A stretch of DNA of 64,000 nucleotides from Ruminococcus sp. (GTDB taxonomy: Bacteria > Bacillota > Clostridia > Oscillospirales > Ruminococcaceae), in the NCBI GenBank assembly GCA_017478965.1, contig JAFVCV010000042.1, positions 43,437 through 107,436 on the forward strand. The letters run 5' to 3'. Position numbers and translations under genes: made by a program. Below, piece by piece: positions 51,403 to 59,468 of this stretch. Under the pieces are notes generated by a model that searched no databases, was not told the DNA's origin, and was given only the letters and a program-made list of their open reading frames with translations. Every line of letters starts with the position of its first letter. Positions within the stretch are counted from its first letter, which is position 1.

Positions 51403-51585
51403 TTACTTCTTTACTTTCTTGATAACGTCCTCAGCAACGTCCTTGACCTTCTCGATGTTCTCCTTGGTGGCCAGCTTCTTAGCCTGGTCCTTCACGCTGT
51501 CAGGGATCGCCTTGTCGATCTTCTCGACAGTCTTCTTGACGTTCTCCGCCTTGTCGATAGTGTTCTTGATGTCTTCAAGTCCCAT
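51403..51585 (-). CDS. Small amphipathic helical protein, 60 aa
   Basis: A 60 aa, Lys/Asp/Glu/Val-rich protein predicted to be almost entirely helical, with repeated KVKDVAEDVIKKVKK-like heptads. A strong AGGAGG site precedes the ATG. It has no signal or membrane segment. It resembles small antitoxin-like or stress-type helical proteins in composition only, and no toxin gene is adjacent. It sits between the methyltransferase gene (44 nt) and ecfA1, followed by a stable hairpin. Confidence 0.65.
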   Translation of the reverse strand: MGLEDIKNTIDKAENVKKTVEKIDKAIPDSVKDQAKKLATKENIEKVKDVAEDVIKKVKK

Positions 51586-51629
51586 AGTAAAGTTCCTCCT
51601 AAAATATATTTGAAAGGCTCGGCGCCTTA

Positions 51630-52496
51630 TCAGTCATTTTCCCATATGGCCGTTGAACCGCAGGGCAGCGCTCCCCCCACCGACTCTACCGGCAGTCCTA
51701 TCTCGTCCGCACTTACTCTTCCGCCCAGATCCCGGCAGAGCACGTCTTTAAGTATATAAGCCATCACACTTGGTGAAAGGCCGGTGGTATAGCTGTTGAG
51801 AAGAAAGAACAGGGGCTTGTCGCTGAGCACCTGCGAACAGGTCTTCACCAGGTCATAGATACAGTCCTCCAGTTTCCAGACCTCTCCCCCCGGACCTCTT
51901 CCGTAGGAGGGAGGGTCCATGACCACTGCGTCGTAATAATTGCCCCGCCTTATCTCCCTCTTGACGAATTTCTCACAGTCGTCCGTCAGCCATCTTATAG
52001 GCCGGTCCTCAAGCCCCGACGCAGCCGCATTCTCCCTCGCCCAGGCCACCATGCCCTTCGATGCGTCCACATGGGAAACACTGGCCCCGGCTTTAGCACA
52101 GGCCAGAGTGGCCCCGCCGGTATATGCGAAGAGATTGAGCACCTTCACAGGCCGCCCTGCCGTCCTTATCTTCTCTGCCATAAGATCCCAGTTCACCGCC
52201 TGCTCCGGGAAAAGCCCGGTGTGCTTGAAGCCTGTGGGCCTTATGATAAAATTCAGCTCCCCATAGCTTATCTTCCAGCTCTCAGGCAGCCTGCTCCGGT
52301 ATTCCCAGCTGCCGCCGCCCTTTGAGGAACGGTGATATACGGCGTCTGCCTTGTCCCACATATCCGTCCTTTTCGGAGACTTCCAGATTATCTGCGGATC
52401 AGGTCTGACCAGTATCCTCCCGCCCCAGCTCTCTAGCTTTTCGCCGCCGGCAGCGTCAAGGATACGGTAGTCCTTCCATCTGTCGGTCATTCTCAT
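51630..52496 (-). CDS. Class I SAM-dependent methyltransferase, RlmI/RlmK-like
   Basis: A 288 aa methyltransferase related to the RlmI/RlmK catalytic domain (m5C or m7G of 23S rRNA). It lacks the PUA domain that full RlmI proteins carry. The SAM motif is VLNLFAYTGGATLACAKAG, the adenine-ribose acidic residue is in HVDASKGMV, and the catalytic-site motif is DPPSYGRGPGG. The N-terminal strand region EYRSRLPESWKISY fits the RlmI-type family. The exact substrate is not predictable. It lies 20 nt after the nudix gene. Confidence 0.85.
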   Translation of the reverse strand: MRMTDRWKDYRILDAAGGEKLESWGGRILVRPDPQIIWKSPKRTDMWDKADAVYHRSSKGGGSWEYRSRLPESWKISYGELNFIIRPTGFKHTGLFPEQAVNWDLMAEKIRTAGRPVKVLNLFAYTGGATLACAKAGASVSHVDASKGMVAWARENAAASGLEDRPIRWLTDDCEKFVKREIRRGNYYDAVVMDPPSYGRGPGGEVWKLEDCIYDLVKTCSQVLSDKPLFFLLNSYTTGLSPSVMAYILKDVLCRDLGGRVSADEIGLPVESVGGALPCGSTAIWEND

Positions 52497-52516
52497 TATA
52501 TCACTTCCCGCTAAAC

Positions 52517-53008
52517 TCAGATACTTTTCTTTGCGGCTTGCAAAAACCGCTGTATTATGCTGCCCTCACGGACCGTGGCGATGGCGTCGTCGATACCGAA
52601 CCACCGTGCCTCCAGCAGCTCTGAGGAGAGCTTTGTCTCCCCATCCTCTACCCTTGCCAGCATTCCCAGCATCAGCTGGTCACGGCCCTCGTAAAAGGCA
52701 CTGTCTATGTAGCTTATCTCCCTGGTGCCAAGGCCCGTTTCTTCCCCGACCTCACGGACAGCTGCCTGCTCCGGGGTCTCGCCGGGCTTCATATAGCCCG
52801 CTACTCCCACGAACCTCTCAGTATCGCCGTAGCTCTGCCTGATGAGCAGGACCTGCCCGTCACCATTCACCGCAACCGTCAGTACACAGGTGGAGAACAT
52901 ATCAAAAAGGGGCCTTTCGCACTTCCCGCACCAGGGCACCGCCCCCTCGTCCCCCAGGACCTTTTCCACCGTCTTCGTCCCGCAGCAGGGGCAATAAACA
53001 AATCTCAT
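52517..53008 (-). CDS. Nudix hydrolase with N-terminal zinc ribbon
   Basis: A 163 aa Nudix protein, NudC-like in layout. A zinc ribbon is formed by Cys6, Cys9, Cys27 and Cys30. The Nudix box GYMKPGETPEQAAVREVGEETGLG contains the REVGEE core with all catalytic glutamates. The protein is shorter than true NADH pyrophosphatases and lacks their SQPWPFPxS motif, so the substrate is open. It follows a membrane gene by 31 nt. Confidence 0.88.
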   Translation of the reverse strand: MRFVYCPCCGTKTVEKVLGDEGAVPWCGKCERPLFDMFSTCVLTVAVNGDGQVLLIRQSYGDTERFVGVAGYMKPGETPEQAAVREVGEETGLGTREISYIDSAFYEGRDQLMLGMLARVEDGETKLSSELLEARWFGIDDAIATVREGSIIQRFLQAAKKSI

Positions 53009-53039
53009 AGTTACACCGCCTCAGATCTGACCGGACCGG

Positions 53040-53663
53040 TCAGTTATCAAAAAAACCGTCTAAAAATTCTGCCGTGGTCTGCGCTTTGGAATAATACTTT
53101 TCGCAAATATCCACAGCTGCGCTGAGATCCGCTTTGCTGTGCTCAAATATCCACGGTCTGGCCCGAGGGCCGCTGTTTGGCCCGTCTTTCTTTTTCTGAA
53201 TGGTCAAAAGCCTTTCGTCATTCAGATATTCAAGCTCACCGCAGCGTGTAAAAACGCCGCCGTCATAAATGCCCTCGCTGCCGATATATATATGCCTCTG
53301 TATAAGCATCGTGACCACGCAGGCCGCCGCTATCATCAAAAACACCGCCGGCTGCGTCAATGCGGCCATCTTGAAGGCAAAGCCGTCCTGCACCCTGATG
53401 TGACCGGCGTTCACCGCCGAAAAATGCTCTTTGCGTTCATCCAGAGCGTTCAAAAACGTCGTCGCTGCAAGGCACAGGTTCAGTATAAAGCCAAATACCA
53501 TGCTCACTCTTACCCCCGCAGCAAGCCTGACGAACTCGCCGGACCTGACCTTTTTTATAATGCGCAGGATACGGAAAAGATAAGCGAACAAAGCAACGGC
53601 CGCCGCAGCAAGCGTCAATATATGCACGGCCGGCACATCTCCCCGGAAGGCACGCACAAGCAT
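53040..53663 (-). CDS. Membrane protein of unknown function, 207 aa
   Basis: A membrane protein with three helices, at roughly 17-34, 54-74 and 104-122 from the chosen start. Its soluble C-terminal half carries ERLLTIQKKKDG and a charged end. It resembles small PH-like or YcxB-type proteins whose cytoplasmic part follows the membrane helices, but I do not recognise it with confidence. The ATG at 53663 is preferred; the longest frame begins at a TTG inside glmM. It lies 16 nt after the glmM stop. Confidence 0.65.
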   Translation of the reverse strand: MLVRAFRGDVPAVHILTLAAAAVALFAYLFRILRIIKKVRSGEFVRLAAGVRVSMVFGFILNLCLAATTFLNALDERKEHFSAVNAGHIRVQDGFAFKMAALTQPAVFLMIAAACVVTMLIQRHIYIGSEGIYDGGVFTRCGELEYLNDERLLTIQKKKDGPNSGPRARPWIFEHSKADLSAAVDICEKYYSKAQTTAEFLDGFFDN

Positions 53664-53679
53664 TTTTACTTTATACCTC

Positions 53680-55023
53680 TTACATCTTTTCAACCAGAGC
53701 CGCTATAGCATGGGCATACTCCTCGATAAGGCCGATATCCTTTCCCTCGATCATGACCCTCACCAGGGGTTCCGTGCCGGACTCCCTTACCAGTATCCTT
53801 CCGTCGCCGCCAAGCTTTTCTTCATACATCTTTATAGCGCCGGTTATCTCAGGCACCTTGTCCCACATACCCTTCTTGTCCGGGGTGATCCTGACGTTCA
53901 CCAGCACCTGAGGATAACTCTCCATGACCTTAGCAAGCTCACTGGCCTTCTTTCGGGACTTTGCCATTATCTGTAAGAACTTCGTCCCCGTCAGCTCACC
54001 GTCTCCGGTATTGGCGTTATCAAGCAGGATAATGTGTCCGCTCTGCTCGCCGCCGATGTTGTAACCCTTAGCCTGCATCTCCTCCAGCACATACCTGTCC
54101 CCTACCTTGGTGACTGCGGTCTTTATGCCTTTCGACTCAGCGAACTTGAAAAATCCCAGGTTCGACATGACCGTCACCACGCAGCAGTTCTCTTTCAGTG
54201 AACCCTCGGCCTTCATATATTCTGAGAATATAGCCAGCATCTTGTCGCCGTCGATAAGCTCCCCGTTCTCGTCAACGCCTAAACACCTGTCGGCGTCGCC
54301 GTCAAATGCCAGTCCCACATCGCAGCCGTTATCCACTACGGCCTTTTTAAGGCTCTCCATATGCGTCGAGCCGCAGTTGTCATTGATATTGGTGCCGTCG
54401 GGCTTGTCGTGTATCATCACCACGTCGGCTCCCAGGCCCTTGAATATCCTCTCAGCACAAACGCTGGAAGAACCGTTCGCACAGTCCAGGCAGACCTTTA
54501 TGCCGTCAAAGCGAACGTCCACCGTGCTCATGATATGGTCGGCATAATCCTTCACCGCATTCTCCTCCCGGTAGATGCGCCCCAGCTGTGTCCCCTCACA
54601 GAGCCTGATATCCTCCGGCCTGTCAAGGATAAGCTCCTCTATCTCATTCTCCACCTGGTCCGGAAGCTTGAACCCGCTGCCGGAGAAGAGCTTGATGCCG
54701 TTGAACTCCACTGAGTTATGTGAGGCCGAGATCATTACCCCGGCGTCTGCATTATACTTTCCCACCAGCATTGCCACTGCCGGCGTTGGCACCACGCCAA
54801 GTATGTAAGCGTCAGCCCCCACCGAGCATATGCCTGCGCAGAGCGCTGCCTCAAGCACATCACTGGATATCCTGGTGTCCTTGCCTATGATGATCTTCGG
54901 CTTATGGTCGCAGTCTTTTGCGAGCACCAGTGCTGCCGCACGTCCTATCTGCATGGCAGTCTCACAGCTAAGCTCAGTTACCGCCACACCTCTGGCGCCG
55001 TCTGTACCGAATAATCTACCCAT
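53680..55023 (-). CDS. glmM: Phosphoglucosamine mutase
   Basis: GlmM interconverts glucosamine 6-phosphate and glucosamine 1-phosphate for peptidoglycan precursors. The 447 aa protein starts MGRLFGTDGARGVA, the expected N terminus. The phosphoserine loop is ISASHNS with Ser101, the metal loop is DGDADR, the sugar-binding loop is GGEQSGH, and the phosphate site is RESGTEPLVRVM. AAAGGAG lies about 10 nt before the ATG at 55023; a TTG two codons upstream is the alternative. It lies in the ruvCAB array and thus couples repair and wall precursor genes. Confidence 0.97.
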   Translation of the reverse strand: MGRLFGTDGARGVAVTELSCETAMQIGRAAALVLAKDCDHKPKIIIGKDTRISSDVLEAALCAGICSVGADAYILGVVPTPAVAMLVGKYNADAGVMISASHNSVEFNGIKLFSGSGFKLPDQVENEIEELILDRPEDIRLCEGTQLGRIYREENAVKDYADHIMSTVDVRFDGIKVCLDCANGSSSVCAERIFKGLGADVVMIHDKPDGTNINDNCGSTHMESLKKAVVDNGCDVGLAFDGDADRCLGVDENGELIDGDKMLAIFSEYMKAEGSLKENCCVVTVMSNLGFFKFAESKGIKTAVTKVGDRYVLEEMQAKGYNIGGEQSGHIILLDNANTGDGELTGTKFLQIMAKSRKKASELAKVMESYPQVLVNVRITPDKKGMWDKVPEITGAIKMYEEKLGGDGRILVRESGTEPLVRVMIEGKDIGLIEEYAHAIAALVEKM

Positions 55024-55061
55024 CTTCAACTAACTCCTTTGATACTATTTTCATAACTTTT

Positions 55062-56099
55062 TTAGAAATGGACCTGCCCGTCCTTCAATATACCCAGATG
55101 GTCATATGCCAGCTGAGTGGCCACCCTGCCCCTGGGAGTCTTTGCTAAAAAGCCCAGCTGCATGAGATAAGGCTCGCAGACGTCCTCTAAGGTCACAGCC
55201 TCCTCGCCTATGGCCGCAGCCAGGGTCGAAAGTCCCACCGGCCCGCCGTTATAGCCCTTGATTATCATAGTCAGCAGCCGCTTGTCTAAGGTGTCGAGCC
55301 CCAGGCTGTCCACCTCCATGCGGTTAAGGGCGAGCTTGGCGATCTCCTCGGTGACCCTGCCGTCTCCGATGACCTCCGCAAAATCCCTGACCCTTTTCAG
55401 GAACCTGTTGGCTATCCTGGGCGTCCCCCTGGAGCGCTTTGCGATCTCCTCTGCCCCGTCCCTGCCGCAGGCGATACCTAAGATCACTGCCGAGCGCTGG
55501 ATAATATCCGCCAGCTGTTCCACACTGTAAAGCTCCAGGTGCTGTATCACCCCGAACCTGTCCCTCAGCGGCGCACTGAGCTGCCCGGACCGTGTGGTCG
55601 CCCCGATAAGTGTGAACCTGTTCAGCTCCAGCCTGATGGACCTTGCCCCAAGGCCTTTGCCTGTGACGATATCCACCGTGCAGTCCTCCATGGCCGGATA
55701 AAGTATCTCCTCCACCTGCCGGGAGAGCCTGTGTATCTCGTCTATGAAAAGCACATCGCCCTTTTCCAGATTTGTCAGCATCGCCACCAGGTCCCCCTGC
55801 TTTTCGATAGCAGGCCCGGAAGTGACTTTGATGTTCACACCCATCTCATGGGCGATTATGTTGCTCAGCGTAGTCTTCCCCAGCCCCGGCGGACCGTATA
55901 GCAGTACATGGTCCAGGCTGTCACCACGGTTCCTGGCAGCCTGTATATAGACTTTCATATTCTCCTTGACCTTGTCCTGCCCGATATATTCGTCCAGGGT
56001 CTTGGGTCTGAGCGTGACCTCGAAATCGTCGGTAGTCTCCTGCACCGTTTCCTTAGGGGTCACTGCCCGTTCAAAATCGAACTCGGATTCTTCTATCAT
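55062..56099 (-). CDS. ruvB: Holliday junction branch migration ATPase RuvB
   Basis: RuvB is the hexameric motor that drives branch migration with RuvA. The 345 aa protein has Walker [10 protein letters not shown], Walker [10 protein letters not shown], sensor 1 [18 protein letters not shown] and the arginine-finger region. The C-terminal winged helix has [19 protein letters not shown]. The ATG at 56099 has GGGGAGG upstream; the longest frame starts eight codons earlier. It follows ruvA by 47 nt. Confidence 0.97.
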   Translation of the reverse strand: MIEESEFDFERAVTPKETVQETTDDFEVTLRPKTLDEYIGQDKVKENMKVYIQAARNRGDSLDHVLLYGPPGLGKTTLSNIIAHEMGVNIKVTSGPAIEKQGDLVAMLTNLEKGDVLFIDEIHRLSRQVEEILYPAMEDCTVDIVTGKGLGARSIRLELNRFTLIGATTRSGQLSAPLRDRFGVIQHLELYSVEQLADIIQRSAVILGIACGRDGAEEIAKRSRGTPRIANRFLKRVRDFAEVIGDGRVTEEIAKLALNRMEVDSLGLDTLDKRLLTMIIKGYNGGPVGLSTLAAAIGEEAVTLEDVCEPYLMQLGFLAKTPRGRVATQLAYDHLGILKDGQVHF

Positions 56100-56146
56100 C
56101 TTGACCTCCCCACCCGCCCTCACCGGCGGGCCGTCAGCGTTTTTTA

Positions 56147-56755
56147 TCAGAATTTAGCCAGCTTTTTCAAGGCCTGCTTTATCATGTCCTCCACAGACAG
56201 CGCCGGGTCCAGGCCCCCAACTGCCTGCACGGCCTCGTTCTCGCCGTAGCCAAGGACCACCAGGGCCGTGATGGCCTCGTCCGCAGCGCTCCCCGCCGGC
56301 ACAGCCGCCCCAGTGCCGATGCCCTCGCCGGAGGACCTGACAGATATGGTGTTCTCCTTGGAGATCTTGTCTTTCAGCTCCAGCACTATCCTCTGGGCGG
56401 TCTTAGAGCCAACGCCCCTGCACTTGGTCAGCGACCTGGCGTCCCCCGTGGCTACAGCCAGGGCGAACTGAGAGGGCGTGTTGAACGAAAGGATCGAAAG
56501 TGCCATCTTAGGGCCGACCCCCGACACGGTTATGAGCATCCTGAAACATTTGAGTTCCTCCAAAGTGGAGAACCCGAACAGGTCCACATCGTTCTCCCTT
56601 ACCGCAAGGTAGGTGTAAAGAGCGACCTCCTCCCTGCCCTGTATCTTTTGCAGGGTGTAGAAGGTGGTCTTGCAGGCATACCCCACCCCCGCACATTCCA
56701 CCACCGCCAGCTCGCTGTCGGTGTGGATAAGCTTTCCTCTTACTGAATATATCAT
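56147..56755 (-). CDS. ruvA: Holliday junction DNA helicase subunit RuvA
   Basis: RuvA binds four-way junctions and loads RuvB. The 202 aa length is normal. The N-terminal OB-fold begins [10 protein letters not shown], and the tandem helix-hairpin-helix motifs are [15 protein letters not shown] and [21 protein letters not shown]. The flexible Ala/Gly linker and the C-terminal RuvB-contacting three-helix domain ([12 protein letters not shown]) follow. It starts 21 nt after ruvC. Confidence 0.97.
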   Translation of the reverse strand: MIYSVRGKLIHTDSELAVVECAGVGYACKTTFYTLQKIQGREEVALYTYLAVRENDVDLFGFSTLEELKCFRMLITVSGVGPKMALSILSFNTPSQFALAVATGDARSLTKCRGVGSKTAQRIVLELKDKISKENTISVRSSGEGIGTGAAVPAGSAADEAITALVVLGYGENEAVQAVGGLDPALSVEDMIKQALKKLAKF

Positions 56756-56776
56756 GACGTTACCTCTTTTACGGTC

Positions 56777-57280
56777 TTACTTTTTCTCCGCCCTGCTGAT
56801 GAGCTTTCTGGTGTTGACAGAAAAGGCATGGGTGATCGCAAGAGCAACTGCGTCCGCCGCATCGTCAGGCTTTATAGTCTCCTTCAGATGGAGCAGATTT
56901 CTGGTCATCTCCTGCATCTGCCTCTTGTCAGCCTCACCGTAGCCCGTCAGGACGTTTTTTGCCTGTCGGGGCGTGTATTCAAATATGGGAAGGCCTTTCA
57001 TTATCATCGGCAGCAGTATAACTCCCCTGGCCTGTGCCACGTTTATGACCGTGGTCACGTTGCGGCCGCTGTAAAGGTTCTCTATGCTGACCTGATCGGG
57101 CCTGTAATACTCCAGCAGCTGACCCATATCAAGATAGATGGTCCGCAGCCGCTGATAGAATTCCATGTCCGCAGGCGTAGTCACAGCCCCTGCCCCGGCC
57201 AGCTTCATCCTGCTGCCATCGGTGTCGATGACCCCATAGCCCACTATGGCATAGCCCGGGTCGATACCCAGTATCCTCAC
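56777..57280 (-). CDS. ruvC: Holliday junction endonuclease RuvC
   Basis: RuvC cleaves Holliday junctions resolved by RuvAB. The 167 aa protein has catalytic Asp in GIDPGYAIVGYG, Glu in SIENLYSGRNVTT and the C-terminal DDAADAVALAITHA with further acidic residues. The start is the GTG at 57280, with GGAGG 7 nt upstream; the longer frame from 57349 begins inside the promoter. It is the first gene of the long ruvC-to-clpE array. Confidence 0.96.
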   Translation of the reverse strand: MRILGIDPGYAIVGYGVIDTDGSRMKLAGAGAVTTPADMEFYQRLRTIYLDMGQLLEYYRPDQVSIENLYSGRNVTTVINVAQARGVILLPMIMKGLPIFEYTPRQAKNVLTGYGEADKRQMQEMTRNLLHLKETIKPDDAADAVALAITHAFSVNTRKLISRAEKK

Positions 57281-57320
57281 TTGACGTCCTCCCTGCATAA
57301 CAGCTATGTAATAACAATTT

Positions 57321-57349
57321 ATTATAACATACTTTTTATATAAATGCAA
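57321..57349 (-). promoter_or_regulatory. ruvC array promoter
   Basis: TTGCAT (57344-57349), 17 bp, TATAAT (57321-57326) with extended TGT. It covers the longest-frame start of ruvC and supports the GTG at 57280. Confidence 0.85.
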
Positions 57350-57598
57350 GGCCCCGGGCCGATTTTCACCTTTCTATCATTTTACGCCCCTGGGGCGGCT
57401 GATATAATGGCCCCATGGCCCCGACGGCAGGCCTGTCAAGCTTTACAGTACTGTTTTTTGTACAAAATTCAGCCTAAATCGGCTTTTTTTCCGTTCTGAG
57501 AGCCATTATTCTGTACAGAAAATTTCTCTTTTTTGACGCAAAAAATGCTTTATTTCCAAAAAATTTTGTGTTTTTTAAAAAAATAACTCAAAGAACTA
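57350..57598. other. Intergenic space between the ruvC and murA promoters
   Basis: Noncoding. It contains an extended TGATATAAT box (57400-57408) with a weak -35 on the plus strand. Some 80 nt later there is AGCC-6 nt-GGCT followed by seven T. The stretch between has palindromes around 57410 and 57425. A tiny transcript is possible, but evidence is thin. Otherwise AT-rich. Confidence 0.35.
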
Positions 57599-57627
57599 TT
57601 GATTTTTTGAGAAGAGTATGGTACAAT
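57599..57627 (+). promoter_or_regulatory. murA promoter
   Basis: TTGATT (57599-57604), 17 bp, TACAAT (57622-57627) with extended TGG. The predicted leader is about 210 nt. Confidence 0.75.
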
Positions 57628-57633
57628 AAATAA

Positions 57634-57845
57634 GTCTAAAAATATGCAGTTCATTTTTTTAGGACTATATCCTGCGGGCAGACGCTACGGAAAGGCGTAT
57701 TACTATCTGCGTGATACAGCAGCGCCCTTTCTCCCGCCGCAGTAAATAAAAGCGCTATGCCGAAAGTCCCTTAAAGAAAAAACAGCGGTCAGATCCGCAG
57801 GGGCCATACGGTTCACAGGGCGCCGGAAATGAGGAGTGTATCATT
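57634..57845 (+). ncRNA. Structured leader RNA upstream of murA
   Basis: A leader of about 210 nt with mutually consistent pairings. T-rich sequence ending in AGGACT (57654-57666) pairs with AGTCCCTTAAAGAAAA (57765-57780), closing a 125-nt domain. Inside, CTGCGG (57672-57677) pairs with CCGCAG (57737-57742), and GCAGA (57678-57682) with TCTGC (57706-57710). An alternative pairing, AGCGC (57721-57725) with GCGCT (57752-57756), overlaps the second. A further small hairpin GCGG-6 nt-CCGC follows. This resembles a cis-regulatory RNA with alternative folds. No known riboswitch consensus was matched by eye. Confidence 0.5.
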
Positions 57846-59144
57846 TTGGAGAGATTTGTAATAAACGGCGGTATCCCGCTGAAAGGGACTGTCAGCATAA
57901 GCGGTGCGAAAAATGCCGCTGTCGCTCTTATCGCCGCTACCATACTTTGCGATGAACCCTGTATCCTTGAAAACGTTCCCCAGATAAGCGATATAACCAA
58001 GTGCATGAAGATAATGAAGGATATGGGTGCAGATATACAGCTGAAGGACAAGAATACGGTATATTTTGACACCAGGAACATCAACACTGTGGCTGTGCCC
58101 TATAAGCTGGCACAGACCATGAGGGCTTCAAGCTATTTTCTGGGTACTTTACTGGGCAGGTTCCACGAGGCCTTTGTGCCGATGCCCGGCGGCTGCGACT
58201 TAGGCGACAGGCCTATCGACCAGCACATCAAGGCATTCCGTGCTCTTGGTGCGGAGTGGGACATCGTCAACGGTTCAAACCACCTGAAGGCAGACAGCCT
58301 GGTGGGCAACCAGATCTATTTTGATTTCGTTACCGTAGGCGCCACCATGAATGCTATTTTCGCCGCTGTAAAGGCTAAGGGCATGACCGTCATCGAGAAC
58401 GCAGCCAAGGAGCCGCACATCGTCGATGTGGCCAACTTCCTGAATTCCATGGGCGCCGATATCAGGGGCGCAGGTACGGACGTTATAAAGATAAGGGGCG
58501 TTGAGTATCTGAAGGGTACCACCTATGCTACGATACCCGACCAGATAGAGGCGGGAACATATATGGTAGCAGCTGCTGCCACCAAGGGTGACGTTGTTAT
58601 CTCAAACGTTATCCCCAAGCATCTTGAATCAATAACTGCAAAGCTGCGCAAGTGCGGCGTTAACGTGAAAGAAAACGATGACAGTGTCCATGTATGGGTG
58701 GATGCTCCTATCCAGAAGACCACTATCAAGACCATGGTACACCCTGGATTTCCTACTGATATGCAGCCTCAGTTCACCACACTGCTGACCGTGGCCGAGG
58801 GGACGAGCATAGTGACCGAGGACATTTTCAGCAACCGTTTCAGGTATGTGACGGAGCTGAGGAAGATGGGTGCGGATATCTCTGTTGACGGGAACGGCAA
58901 GGTAGCCGTAGTGCAGGGCATAAAGAGCCTTAAAGGCGCAGCCGTTTCGGCGCCCGATCTGAGAGCCGGCGCCGCTCTGGTCATCGCAGGGCTTGCCGCT
59001 GAGGGCACCACGGTGGTGGACCACATCTATTATATCGAAAGAGGTTATGAGAACATCGACCTCAAACTCAGGGAGCTTGGCGCAGATATACACAGGGTGA
59101 ACATTCCCGAGCCGGAGCTGGAGGGCGTTCAGCTTTCAGTTTAA
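57846..59144 (+). CDS. murA: UDP-N-acetylglucosamine 1-carboxyvinyltransferase
   Basis: MurA transfers enolpyruvate from phosphoenolpyruvate to UDP-GlcNAc, the first committed step of peptidoglycan synthesis. The 432 aa protein has Lys22 in SGAKNAAVALIAA and the catalytic cysteine Cys117 in MPGGCDLGDRPIDQHI, the residue alkylated by fosfomycin. The start is a TTG at 57846, with GAGGAG 9-10 nt upstream; no ATG is nearer the homologous N terminus MERFVINGG. It is transcribed singly behind a long leader and shares a terminator with the rubredoxin gene. Confidence 0.95.
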   Translation: MERFVINGGIPLKGTVSISGAKNAAVALIAATILCDEPCILENVPQISDITKCMKIMKDMGADIQLKDKNTVYFDTRNINTVAVPYKLAQTMRASSYFLGTLLGRFHEAFVPMPGGCDLGDRPIDQHIKAFRALGAEWDIVNGSNHLKADSLVGNQIYFDFVTVGATMNAIFAAVKAKGMTVIENAAKEPHIVDVANFLNSMGADIRGAGTDVIKIRGVEYLKGTTYATIPDQIEAGTYMVAAAATKGDVVISNVIPKHLESITAKLRKCGVNVKENDDSVHVWVDAPIQKTTIKTMVHPGFPTDMQPQFTTLLTVAEGTSIVTEDIFSNRFRYVTELRKMGADISVDGNGKVAVVQGIKSLKGAAVSAPDLRAGAALVIAGLAAEGTTVVDHIYYIERGYENIDLKLRELGADIHRVNIPEPELEGVQLSV

Positions 59145-59154
59145 TATGAAAAAC

Positions 59155-59186
59155 AAAGCAGTAACCGAAGTGTCGATTACTGCTTT
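59155..59186. terminator. Bidirectional terminator between murA and the rubredoxin gene
   Basis: AAAGCAGTAA/TTACTGCTTT stem with a 12-nt loop and T-rich tails on both sides. Confidence 0.9.
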
Positions 59187-59203
59187 TGATTTCTTTTGAG
59201 GGC

Positions 59204-59362
59204 TTATTCGGCGGGCGAGAACTGGTCCTTGCCTACGCCGCAGAGGGGACATACGAAATCCTCAGGAACGTCCTCCCAGGCAGTGCCGGGCTCAACGCCT
59301 GCGTCAGGCTCCCCTACCTCGGGGTCATAGATATAGCCGCAAACATCACAAACATATTTCAT
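59204..59362 (-). CDS. Rubredoxin
   Basis: A 52 aa one-electron carrier of anaerobes with one iron bound by four cysteines. The reading frame on the minus strand encodes [14 protein letters not shown] followed by [18 protein letters not shown] and [13 protein letters not shown]. The CxxCGY and CPxCG knuckles, both canonical, hold the iron. The length and spacing are those of classical rubredoxins. The AAAGGAGGT site precedes the ATG at 59362. It has its own promoter and shares a terminator with murA. Its partner (rubrerythrin, a reductase or other) is not in view. Confidence 0.97.
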   Translation of the reverse strand: MKYVCDVCGYIYDPEVGEPDAGVEPGTAWEDVPEDFVCPLCGVGKDQFSPAE

Positions 59363-59392
59363 ACAGAAATACCTCCTTTTCAGATTTTTATA

Positions 59393-59421
59393 AGTATAAC
59401 ACAGTTTGCGTCAAAAATCAA
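59393..59421 (-). promoter_or_regulatory. Rubredoxin promoter
   Basis: TTGATT (59416-59421), 17 bp, TATACT (59393-59398) with extended TGT. Confidence 0.78.
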
Positions 59422-59468
59422 GTGTTTTTTATCCGCTGAAAGAAAACCGGAAAGGAACGTGACAAGTT

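Noticed and set aside
51403-51585. Antitoxin of a toxin-antitoxin pair
   Set aside because: No toxin-like gene is adjacent; the protein is only compositionally similar to small helical antitoxins.
57644-57745. 33-codon open frame inside the murA leader
   Set aside because: It has no ribosome-binding site and overlaps the predicted stems; possible as a leader peptide but not supported.
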